Positions 52,922 through 60,772 of a stretch of DNA of 64,000 nucleotides are shown here, piece after piece. Source of the DNA: Paraburkholderia dioscoreae (GTDB lineage: Bacteria; Pseudomonadota; Gammaproteobacteria; Burkholderiales; Burkholderiaceae). Position 1 is the stretch's first letter. The number at the start of each line of letters is the position of its first letter. The position numbers were made by a program, and so were the translations under genes. Where the stretch lies: positions 2,170,001 through 2,234,000 of the forward strand of contig NZ_LR699553.1 of NCBI RefSeq assembly GCF_902459535.1, in the 5' to 3' direction. A model generated the notes under the pieces. That model had not been told where the DNA came from. It saw only the letters and a list, made by a program, of their open reading frames with translations, and made no database searches.

Positions 52922-54259
52922 CTATCCGGCGCGATGCGCCGGCCGCCGCAAGCCGAGATTGTCGCGCAGCGTGCGGCCTTCGTAGTCCTCGCGGAACAGG
53001 CCGCGTCGGCGCAATTCGGGCAGCACCAGTTCGACGAAATCGGTCAAGCCGGTGGGCAGCAATGGCGGCATCACGTTGAAACCGTCCGCGCCGTAATTCA
53101 GGAAGCGTTCTTCCAGTTGATCGACGATCTGCGCCGGCGTGCCGACGAGTTGCCAATGACCACGCGCTCCCGCCACCCGCAAATAGAGCTGGCGGATCGT
53201 CAGATTCTCGCGGCGGGCCAACTCGATCGTCAGCACTTGCCGGCTCTTGCTCGCATTCGTTTCGGGCAGATCCGGAATCGGCCCGTCGAGCGGATAGCCG
53301 GACAGATCGAAGCCGCCGGTCAGTCCGGAGACGAGCGCGAGCCCCACCTTCGGGTCCACGAGCGACTGCAAGTGCTCGAACTTCTCCTTCGCTTCGTCCT
53401 CGGTGCGGCCCACGATCGGGAACACGCCGGGCATGATCTTCAGGTCGTCCGGACGGCGGCCATAGGCCTCCAGTCGGCCCTTCACATCGGCATAAAAATC
53501 GACGGCGTCCTGCAACGTCTGCTGCGCCGTGAAAATCACCTCGGCGGTCTTCGCGGCCAGATCCCGGCCGGCTTCGGACGACCCCGCCTGCACGACGACC
53601 GGATGCCCTTGAGGAGAACGGGCGACATTGAGCGGCCCCTTGACCTGGAAGAAACGTCCCTTGTGATGCAGCACATGGCGTTTGGCCGGGTCGAAGAAAC
53701 GGCCTTCTGTCTTGTCGCGAACAAAGGCGTCGTCTTCCCAGCTGTCCCATAGCCCCGCCGTGACTTCAGCGAACTCGGCGGCACGCTCATAACGCTCGGC
53801 ATGGTCGAAATGCCTGTCACGATTGAAGTTCTTCGCCTCATGCTCGCTTGACGAGGTGACCAGATTCCAGCCCGCGCGTCCCCCGCTAATATGATCGAGC
53901 GACGCGAACTTGCGCGCGATGTGATACGGCTCGTTGAAACTCGTCGAGGCCGTGCCGACCAGGCCGATGCGTTCCGTCACGGCGGCCAGCGCCGACAGCA
54001 AGGTGATCGGTTCGAACTGCGCCACATAGCTGTGCGCCGTGCGGCTGAGAAAGTCGACGTTGTCGCCACGCGTGCCCACGCCGTCGGCGAGAAAGACCAG
54101 ATCGAACTTTGCAGCTTCCGCCGCCTGCGCGAGCTGGACGTAATGACGGAAATCGACACCGGCGTCCGCCCGTGCCTCGGAATGCCGCCACGCCGCAATA
54201 TGATGCCCGGAAGGGTAAAGGAAAGCGCCGAGGCGCAAGTGCCCGCTACGTCTGCTCAT
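52922..54259 (-). CDS. LLM-class FMN-dependent monooxygenase, copy 1
   Basis: 445 residues from ATG 54259, paralogous to the next gene over the full length: LRLGAFLYPSGHHIAAWRH, TASTSFNEPYHIARKFASLD, GGRAGWNLVTSSSEHEAKNF, VVVQAGSSEAGRD and ADGFNVMPPLLPTGLTDF. The start is chosen because upstream in-frame sequence lacks family similarity. The role is oxidation of an organosulfur or amine substrate with FMNH2 and O2. The two copies differ at many active-site-lining positions, so they may take different substrates. 220 bases separate it from the membrane-protein gene upstream. Confidence 0.9.
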   Translation of the reverse strand: MSRRSGHLRLGAFLYPSGHHIAAWRHSEARADAGVDFRHYVQLAQAAEAAKFDLVFLADGVGTRGDNVDFLSRTAHSYVAQFEPITLLSALAAVTERIGLVGTASTSFNEPYHIARKFASLDHISGGRAGWNLVTSSSEHEAKNFNRDRHFDHAERYERAAEFAEVTAGLWDSWEDDAFVRDKTEGRFFDPAKRHVLHHKGRFFQVKGPLNVARSPQGHPVVVQAGSSEAGRDLAAKTAEVIFTAQQTLQDAVDFYADVKGRLEAYGRRPDDLKIMPGVFPIVGRTEDEAKEKFEHLQSLVDPKVGLALVSGLTGGFDLSGYPLDGPIPDLPETNASKSRQVLTIELARRENLTIRQLYLRVAGARGHWQLVGTPAQIVDQLEERFLNYGADGFNVMPPLLPTGLTDFVELVLPELRRRGLFREDYEGRTLRDNLGLRRPAHRAG

Positions 54260-54479
54260 GGAAGTCCGCGAATCAGGAATGGATGGGACGCGCCGCACCT
54301 GCCCGGCCGAACGCGCGCGGCACCGTGTCGGTTCGCCAAAGAGCAGCGCGGCATGCGGCCGGCGCTGACAGGCGAAGGCATGCGACCTGTCTGATTCTCG
54401 TTGTGTTCGCCGCCTTGCGCCACGAACAAATCGGCAGATCCATATTCGCCAATGCACTAACGAAAGCTGGCGGCCCCTG

Positions 54480-55157
54480 TTACCCTTCGCCCGCCATGAG
54501 AGCATTTATCGTCAGTGAAAGCACGCCGACCAGCACGAGACTCATCGCCCAGACAGTGTCCAGATTGAACCAGCTCCGCGCTACGAACCTGAGCCCCAGG
54601 TAGCGGTAGACCAACCATGCCAGCAGCCCGCCCACCACCATCATGGCGCACGCATGCACACCCGAGACCAGCAACGCCATGCCGAGATTGGCTTCGATCA
54701 GCGTTTGCGCGGCCCGGTGGCCTTGCTCGTCGTAGGCGCGGCAGAGGCCGAGATAGATCGGCACGAGCATCAGTCCGGCGCCGTGCGCGAGCGCAATGGT
54801 GAAGGACCAGAGCGTGAGCCGTGAGGGCGGAATCCGCCTGAGGATGCGCGGATGGCGTCTGCGGATCAGCAGGAATACGCCGAAGCCAATAACCAGCACG
54901 CTGGCGCCGATCTGGATCTGGCGCTGCCAGGCGAGCAGCATGGTTAGCATGGCGAACGGCAGCATCATCAGCAACACCGCCAGCATATGCCCCGCCGCGA
55001 GATAGACGAGCGCGCTGAACAGCGCCCGCGCCCGTCTTTCCATCAAACCGCCCGACACTGCGAGCGGCCATCCCATTGCCGGGTTGATGCCGTGATAAAG
55101 GCCGCTCGCGAGAATGGCCAGCCAAAGGCCGGTCTGCGACCAGCCTGCCCCGATCAA
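54480..55157 (-). CDS. Multi-pass membrane protein coupled to methanethiol oxidase
   Basis: 225 residues, about six transmembrane helices. The likely start is TTG 55157, whose first bases overlap the mtoX stop (TTGA), giving MIGAGWSQTGLWLAILASG; no ATG lies near. A histidine-containing motif GLYHGINPAMGWP early and AGHMLAVLLMMLP resemble the UreH/NiCoT-like transporter superfamily in spacing, but specific membership is uncertain. Coupling to mtoX suggests a role in maturation, for example copper delivery, or in export of a product. The conserved methionine- and histidine-rich helices fit a metal role. Confidence 0.7.
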   Translation of the reverse strand: MIGAGWSQTGLWLAILASGLYHGINPAMGWPLAVSGGLMERRARALFSALVYLAAGHMLAVLLMMLPFAMLTMLLAWQRQIQIGASVLVIGFGVFLLIRRRHPRILRRIPPSRLTLWSFTIALAHGAGLMLVPIYLGLCRAYDEQGHRAAQTLIEANLGMALLVSGVHACAMMVVGGLLAWLVYRYLGLRFVARSWFNLDTVWAMSLVLVGVLSLTINALMAGEG

Positions 55158-56560
55158 ACGCCCACCGACGGGTAACAGAACGAATCGGTCGAGCAGTCCC
55201 CTCCTTCGAGCCGGATCTGATGCGCGCGGTATCCGTCGGGAAAGTCCACCCAGTAGTCGTCGGTCAGCTTGAGGCCGCCGCTGGGTTCGGCCCGCGCCAT
55301 GACCTGTGCCGCGGGTACGCCGCCCGGGTAGAACTGGTTGTCCCAGGTCGAATAGAGCGAGTTGGTCCAGTAGACGCGCTTGCCGTCGCGGCTGATCTCG
55401 ACCATCTGCGGGCCGCCCGCGAAGGTCTTGCCGCCCGGATGCGGCGTACGCCGCGCAATCCCGCCTATGTGAACCGATCCCGTGAGCTTCGGCTTGCGGG
55501 GTTCGGTCACGTCGTACTGGCGCATTTCGCCGGTTCCCCAACACGCGACGTACAGGAATTTGTCGTCGATGGAGAGATCGATATCGGTGACGAGCGGCGG
55601 CACCGCGCCGAAACCCTGAAGCAGCGGCGGCAGCAATTCCGTGGCTGCGGGCTCGGGCGGAATGGTCGCCGTTTTCTCGATGTGGAACTGGCCGCCCTCG
55701 CGCCACCATGTCCAGATCGAGCCTTCCAGATTCGTCGTATCGACCACGACGCCGACGAAGCCGTATTCCCGGCTGGGATCGTGCGCGGGCCGCACTTCGA
55801 GCGCCATCTGGTGGTTCGCGCCGAGGTCGATTGTCTGCACGTTGCGCCTGCCGCTCAGATCCCAGAAGTGGATGCGGTGCCCGTATTTGTTCGCCAGCAG
55901 ATCCTCGGCGACGATCCCGTTCTCGAACTGCGGCGGCAACGCCCATTCGCTCGACACCATATAGTCGCGCGGCAGGTTCCACCAGAAATCGTAGTGTTTC
56001 TCCTGCAAGCCGCGGTCGATCTCCCAGCGGCCGAGCACTTCGAACGTTTCGCAGTCCATGATGAAAATGCCGGGCGGCCCGTCGGTGCCGTCTTTGCCTG
56101 CGCCGCCGAGCGTGCTGATGTAAATCCCTTCGGGTCCGCAATGCACGGTATGCGGGCGCGAGTAGCCCGTCTTGCGGAAGATTTCCTCCGGCTCGATGAT
56201 CTTGTGAATGCGCGCCTGGGTGGGATGCGGATGCGTGTCCACAATGTAGATACGCGAAGAACGCATGCCCGGAATGATCAGGTAGCGCCGTTCGAGGAAA
56301 GCGTGGCCGGTCAGCGGCGACAGTGAGGACGAGCAGGCATTCCAGCCGAAATGATGGAATTCGTCGCCCTTGTACGGCACCGGCACGGTGTGAACCACCT
56401 GGCTGTAGGTCGGCGAACCGGGTTTCACGTCGATGACGGCAAGCGCGTCCGGCTGCGAAAAATCGGGGCTGAGAAGTACCGTATAGGCGTACTCTTCCGC
56501 CGGCGCATCCATCGCGAGTTTCGGTGATGCATGGAACGTAGGATCCGGACGCATACCCAT
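55154..56560 (-). CDS. mtoX: Methanethiol oxidase / selenium-binding protein 56 family
   Basis: 468 residues, SBP56 family, beta-propeller. Bacterial members oxidise methanethiol to formaldehyde, H2S and H2O2 with copper. Landmarks: HHFGWNACSSSLS, RYLIIPGMRSSRIYIVDT, SRPHTVHCGPEGIYIS, HYDFWWNLPRDYM and the C-terminal RAHQIRLEGGDCSTDSFCYP. Cysteine and histidine residues in these match the expected metal-site regions. No signal peptide is seen, although some bacterial MtoX are periplasmic. GGAG lies upstream of ATG 56560. It is translationally coupled to the membrane protein downstream; the SCO1/MauG partners of other mtoX operons are absent here. Confidence 0.92.
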   Translation of the reverse strand: MGMRPDPTFHASPKLAMDAPAEEYAYTVLLSPDFSQPDALAVIDVKPGSPTYSQVVHTVPVPYKGDEFHHFGWNACSSSLSPLTGHAFLERRYLIIPGMRSSRIYIVDTHPHPTQARIHKIIEPEEIFRKTGYSRPHTVHCGPEGIYISTLGGAGKDGTDGPPGIFIMDCETFEVLGRWEIDRGLQEKHYDFWWNLPRDYMVSSEWALPPQFENGIVAEDLLANKYGHRIHFWDLSGRRNVQTIDLGANHQMALEVRPAHDPSREYGFVGVVVDTTNLEGSIWTWWREGGQFHIEKTATIPPEPAATELLPPLLQGFGAVPPLVTDIDLSIDDKFLYVACWGTGEMRQYDVTEPRKPKLTGSVHIGGIARRTPHPGGKTFAGGPQMVEISRDGKRVYWTNSLYSTWDNQFYPGGVPAAQVMARAEPSGGLKLTDDYWVDFPDGYRAHQIRLEGGDCSTDSFCYPSVGV

Positions 56561-56749
56561 GACGGGAGTCTCCTTGTCTGTCGGGTTCGGGGCCGTGGCA
56601 CAGCTCTAGATTTGTAGTCCACGGTGGCGGCGAGAGCAACCGGGAGTTTCGCCAGTTTTTGTGCACTGCGCCTTTGCCGTAGCCGGGCGCCCTCTCACCA
56701 TATCGTAGTCGCCAACACCGAATAGCGCTACAGGATCGTCGCTCAGCCG

Positions 56750-57628
56750 TTAGTGCTGCACGCCCCAGCGCCGGACGGTCACGCGCTCCAGCGTATCGAA
56801 CACCAGATGCTCGATCAGCAAACCGATCACGATCACTGCGGCGAGACCCGCAAAAACGCGATCCGTATACAGTTCGTTGCGATTCTGGAAGATGTACCAG
56901 CCAAGGCCGCCACTACCGGAACTCGCGCCGAACACGAGTTCGGCCGCGATCAGCGTGCGCCAGGCAAATGCCCAGCCCACCCGTAAGCCCGCCAGAATCG
57001 CCGGCAACGCTGCCGGCACCAGAATCAGCAGCACATGGCGTATGCCGGTGAGCCCGTAGTTGCGGCCCGTCATGCGCAGCGTCGCCGGCACCGATTGAAA
57101 ACCGGAGTAAGTGTTCAGCGCGAGCGGCCAGAGTACCGAATGGACCAGCACGAACAGCAGGCTGCCAGTGCCGAGACCAAACCAGAGCAGCGCGAGCGGC
57201 AACAGCGCAATGGACGGCAACGGGTTGAACATCGCCGTCAGCATCGACAGGACATCGCGGCCGAGGCGCGTCGACACGGCAAGCGACGTCAGCACGAACG
57301 CGAGCGCGGCGCCGAGCAGATAGCCGCGCAGCAGCACGGACATCGACACGGCCGTTTTTTGCAGCAGCTCGCCGGACCACACGCCTTGCACGAACGCGCT
57401 GAACGTGGCGCCGAAGGTGGGCAGCAGCAGATCGTTGTCGATTGCGCGCGCGGCGATTTCCCAGATGCCGATCAACACCAGCGCGATCAGCGTCTTGCGC
57501 ACCCAGCCTTGCGCGAAAATCCGCTTGCCGAGCGGCAGCGGGGCTTCGAGAACGAGTTCGCCGAGCGGTTCGAGCGGACGCTCGTATTCTTCGCGAACCG
57601 GCGGCAGCAAGGTGGCGGGTGAGCTCAT
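56750..57628 (-). CDS. Sulfonate/taurine-type ABC transporter permease
   Basis: 292 residues, BPD_transp_1 inner-membrane permease of the SsuC/TauC/NrtB group with about six helices. The EAA-like loop is seen in PAALPAILAGLRVGWAFAW followed by RTLIAAELVFG, typical of this subfamily. It begins four bases inside the end of the ATPase gene (ATGA overlap), so the two are one transcription-translation unit. It imports an alkanesulfonate-, taurine- or sulfate-ester-like substrate with the proteins at 57625-59578. Confidence 0.92.
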   Translation of the reverse strand: MSSPATLLPPVREEYERPLEPLGELVLEAPLPLGKRIFAQGWVRKTLIALVLIGIWEIAARAIDNDLLLPTFGATFSAFVQGVWSGELLQKTAVSMSVLLRGYLLGAALAFVLTSLAVSTRLGRDVLSMLTAMFNPLPSIALLPLALLWFGLGTGSLLFVLVHSVLWPLALNTYSGFQSVPATLRMTGRNYGLTGIRHVLLILVPAALPAILAGLRVGWAFAWRTLIAAELVFGASSGSGGLGWYIFQNRNELYTDRVFAGLAAVIVIGLLIEHLVFDTLERVTVRRWGVQH

Positions 57629-58455
57629 TGCGCGCCCTCCGTCTCTTCAAACAGCAGATGATGAATACGCGCGACGCTGCGCTGGAAATCGGTGCGCCCG
57701 AAACTGTCCTGAGAGTACTGATGGCTGTTGAGCTCCGCGCGCACACGGCCCGGATGCGGCGACAGCAACAGAATGCGGTTGCCGACCACGAGCGCTTCTT
57801 CAATGGAATGCGTGACGAACAGCAGCGTGAAGTTCACCTCTTCCCACAAGCGCAAAAGCTCTTCCTGCATCTTGCGGCGGGTGAGCGCATCGAGCGCGGC
57901 GAAGGGTTCGTCCATCAGCAGCACGCGCGGCTGCATCGCCAGCGCGCGGGCAATCGCGACACGCTGTTTCATGCCGCCCGACAATGTATGTGGATAGGCG
58001 TTGGCGAATGACGCAAGCCCCACCTTCTCCAGATAATGCAGCGCCCGCTCGTTGGCTTGCACGCGCGAAAGCTTCTTCGCGACACGCAGCGGAAAGGCGA
58101 CGTTCTGCAGAACCGTCTTCCACGGCGGCAATTGATCGAATTCCTGGAACACCACGATACGGTCGGCCCCCGGGCCTCGCACAATCTGGCCGTCGAGCGA
58201 GATGCTGCCGGAGGTCGGCTCGATAAAGCCGGCCACGGCCTTGAGCAGGGTCGACTTGCCGCAACCCGACGGCCCCAGCAGCACGAAACGATCGCCGCCG
58301 TAGACGTCGAAACTCACGTCATGGGTCGCGCGAACGATCCGCTCACGTGTGCGGTATTCGAGGTTGACGTGTTCGACCGCGAGCAGTTTTCCGCTGGTCG
58401 CCGCAGCGGCTTCATTACCGTGGTTCGGAAACAGCGAGGCAGGATTGGCCACCAT
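57625..58455 (-). CDS. Sulfonate/taurine-type ABC transporter ATPase
   Basis: 276 residues. Walker A GPSGCGKST (about 60-68), Q-loop in VVFQEFDQLPPWKT, signature LSGGMKQRVAIARAL, Walker B VLLMDEPFAALD and switch histidine in VTHSIEEA. SsuB/TauB type. It powers the permease encoded next; the start ATG 58455 lies 70 bases after the binding-protein stop. An N-terminal extension of about 22 residues precedes the domain. Confidence 0.93.
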   Translation of the reverse strand: MVANPASLFPNHGNEAAAATSGKLLAVEHVNLEYRTRERIVRATHDVSFDVYGGDRFVLLGPSGCGKSTLLKAVAGFIEPTSGSISLDGQIVRGPGADRIVVFQEFDQLPPWKTVLQNVAFPLRVAKKLSRVQANERALHYLEKVGLASFANAYPHTLSGGMKQRVAIARALAMQPRVLLMDEPFAALDALTRRKMQEELLRLWEEVNFTLLFVTHSIEEALVVGNRILLLSPHPGRVRAELNSHQYSQDSFGRTDFQRSVARIHHLLFEETEGAQ

Positions 58456-58525
58456 CAGATCGCTCCCTGTAAGCCGACCGCTCGGGCCGACAGGTATCCG
58501 GCAAAGCGCGGGTACACGTTCACGG

Positions 58526-59578
58526 TCAGCTTCCCGCCGCGGTTGCCGGGTCGTCGAAGAAGTAATCCTTCCAGGACTGCGGGTCGTTCCTGATCACACC
58601 CACGCGGTGCATGAACTGCGCAAGTCCGAGCGTGTTTTGCGGCGCGACCTTGAACTGCACTTGCGGATCCTTGATGACCTTCAGCAACAGGTTGCGGTCG
58701 ATCTTCGACTGATTGGTGCGGATGTAGATGTCGGCTGCGGCGTCGGGATTCGCCGTGATGAAGCGCGCCGCGTCCGCCAGTGCATCGACGAATGCGCGGT
58801 AGGTCTTGGGATTGTTGTCGCGGAATTTCTCCGTCGCGTACAGCACGGTCGCCGAACTGGGTCCGCCGAGCACGTCGTATGAATTCAGCACGATGTGCGC
58901 CTTCGGATTGCCGGCGAGTTCCTGCTCCTGAAACGGCGGATTGCCGAAGTGTCCGGTAATTTCCGTGCCGCCCGCAATGATCGCCGCGGCCGCGTCGGGA
59001 TGCGGCAGCGCCTGCGTGAACTTGTCGAGGCGGTTGTAATCCTTGTCGCCCCAGCGTTTCGCCGCCGCGTATTGCAGCACGCGCGATTGCACCGACACAT
59101 TGACGGCCGGCACCGCAATGCGGTCCTTTTCGGTGAAGTCGGCGATCGTCCTGACGTCGGGATTGTTGCTGACGAGGTAATACGGCAGGTTGCCGAGCGA
59201 CGCCACGCCTTTCACGTTCTGCTTGCCGCGCGTGCGGTCCCAGATGGTCAGCAACGGACCGACGCCCGCGCCGGCGATATCCACCGCGCCGGAGAGCAGC
59301 GCGTCGTTGACGGCGGCGCCGCCGGAGAGCTTCACCCAGTCGACCTTGATGTCGATGCCCTGCTTGCGCCCTTCTTTTTCGACGAACTGCTGGTCGCGCG
59401 CCACGTTCAGCAGCAGGTAGACCACGCCGAACTGTTCGGCCACGCGGATCTGCCCTTCGGCATGCGCGGGCACGGCCGCGCCGAGGCCGGCCACGCCCGT
59501 CGACAGGGTCAGCAGCGCCGCGGTCAGACGGCGAGCAAAAGACGACCGCGCAGCGGTCGGGCGAAACATGGCGAGCAT
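58526..59578 (-). CDS. Sulfonate/taurine-type ABC substrate-binding protein
   Basis: 350 residues. Signal peptide at about 1-41 (cleavage near VPAHA-EGQ) with arginines before the hydrophobic core. The mature part is NMT1/SsuA-like: RVAEQFGVVYLLLNVARDQ, LSGGAAVNDALLSGAVDIAG, GVASLGNLPYYLVSNNPDV. It captures the substrate in the periplasm and hands it to the ATPase/permease pair downstream. GTTCCGATGCTCGCC context gives ATG 59578; a second in-frame ATG is three codons on. Preceded by the TauD-like gene 48 bases upstream. Confidence 0.92.
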   Translation of the reverse strand: MLAMFRPTAARSSFARRLTAALLTLSTGVAGLGAAVPAHAEGQIRVAEQFGVVYLLLNVARDQQFVEKEGRKQGIDIKVDWVKLSGGAAVNDALLSGAVDIAGAGVGPLLTIWDRTRGKQNVKGVASLGNLPYYLVSNNPDVRTIADFTEKDRIAVPAVNVSVQSRVLQYAAAKRWGDKDYNRLDKFTQALPHPDAAAAIIAGGTEITGHFGNPPFQEQELAGNPKAHIVLNSYDVLGGPSSATVLYATEKFRDNNPKTYRAFVDALADAARFITANPDAAADIYIRTNQSKIDRNLLLKVIKDPQVQFKVAPQNTLGLAQFMHRVGVIRNDPQSWKDYFFDDPATAAGS

Positions 59579-59626
59579 CGGAACTCCGGTCAGCGTGTGA
59601 GAGAGGTAAAACGGACCACGTTGCCG

Positions 59627-60535
59627 TCAGAACGGCACGTCGCCTTCAATTGTCGTGCGGTACAGTTTGCGGCGCAGATGATCCGGCGTGCCGGCCGCGA
59701 GGTGCATCAATGAGCGGTTGTCCCAGAACACCATGTCGTGTTCGGCCCACTGATGCCGGTACAGATGCTCGGGCCGCACGCTATGCGCGAAAATTTCCTC
59801 GAGCAGCGACTGGCTCTCATCCTCCGGCAAGCCGATCACGCGGGTCGTGAAATGCTCGCTGACAAAGAGCGCCTTGCGCCCGGTCTCCGGATGCGTGCGG
59901 ACGATCGGGTGCGTCACCGGCTTGACCTGGGCGATCTGCCCGGCGGTGAGATCCGGGCGCCACGGGCTGCGTTTTTGCAGCTCCGCGTATTTCGCGAGAT
60001 ACGTGTGTTCCGCCGAACGCCCTTCCACTGCGGCGCGCAAATGCGCCGGCAACGTGTCCCACGCCAGATGCATGTTGGCGAACAGCGTGTCGCCGCCTTC
60101 CGCAGGCAACTCCTGCGCATGCAGCAGTGAACCGAGGCTCGGCGTCTCCTTGTAGGACAGATCGGAGTGCCAGAAATGGCCGGCGTCGCCCAGACCGATC
60201 GGCTGGCCGTTCTCGACGATGTTCGAGACGACCAGCACCTCCGGATGGCCCGGCAACTGGAACTGGTGCAGCACGTGAATCTGCAGCGGACCGAAGCGGC
60301 GGCTGAAGGCGATCTGCTGATCCGGCGTGATGCGTTGATCGCGGAACACCAGCACGTGATGGTCCAGATGCGCACGGTGAATGCGCTCGAAATCGTCCTG
60401 GCTCAGCGGCCGGCCGAGATCGAGGCCGAGCACTTCCGCGCCGACGGGGCCGTCGAACGCGCGAATCCCGATGTGCTGGGCAGGGTTGGCAAGGCCAGCC
60501 TGGCTGGCGGCGGTAGATGCAAAGGCAGTCGTCAC
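59627..60535 (-). CDS. TauD/TfdA-family Fe(II)/2-oxoglutarate dioxygenase
   Basis: 302 residues. The metal-binding HxD is seen in HFWHSDLSYKETPS (near residues 123-126) and the distal His and Arg in SLMHLAAGTPDHLRRKLYRT. The family includes taurine, alkylsulfatase and 2,4-D dioxygenases; the position as first gene of a sulfonate transporter operon argues for a sulfonate or sulfate ester, releasing sulfite or sulfate. Cytoplasmic. Likely expressed under sulfate limitation in the manner of tau/ssu genes, though no Cbl/CysB site could be identified by eye. Confidence 0.93.
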   Translation of the reverse strand: MTTAFASTAASQAGLANPAQHIGIRAFDGPVGAEVLGLDLGRPLSQDDFERIHRAHLDHHVLVFRDQRITPDQQIAFSRRFGPLQIHVLHQFQLPGHPEVLVVSNIVENGQPIGLGDAGHFWHSDLSYKETPSLGSLLHAQELPAEGGDTLFANMHLAWDTLPAHLRAAVEGRSAEHTYLAKYAELQKRSPWRPDLTAGQIAQVKPVTHPIVRTHPETGRKALFVSEHFTTRVIGLPEDESQSLLEEIFAHSVRPEHLYRHQWAEHDMVFWDNRSLMHLAAGTPDHLRRKLYRTTIEGDVPF

Positions 60536-60772
60536 AGGACACTCGTCGTCGAATCTGGTCGGAAGACGCCAGCGGGGGCGCAGTCAGACGAATTTACCGG
60601 CGCGCGCGCGCTCCGGCAACGAAGCAAATCCGATACGGATATCTGCTGAAGTGATAAAGCCGATGCTTTAACGCGTTGCGGCCGCGGAGCGAGCGCCGCC
60701 GCCTCATGCGGCCGCCCTCGCCTACGCGCACGCAGGCGCCTGTCATGGCTGTCCCGCATGTCCTAGCGCCTT

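Noticed and set aside
54480..56666. 728-codon minus-strand frame as a single protein
   Set aside because: Only its last 226 codons (the membrane protein) are real; the rest is an off-frame reading of mtoX.
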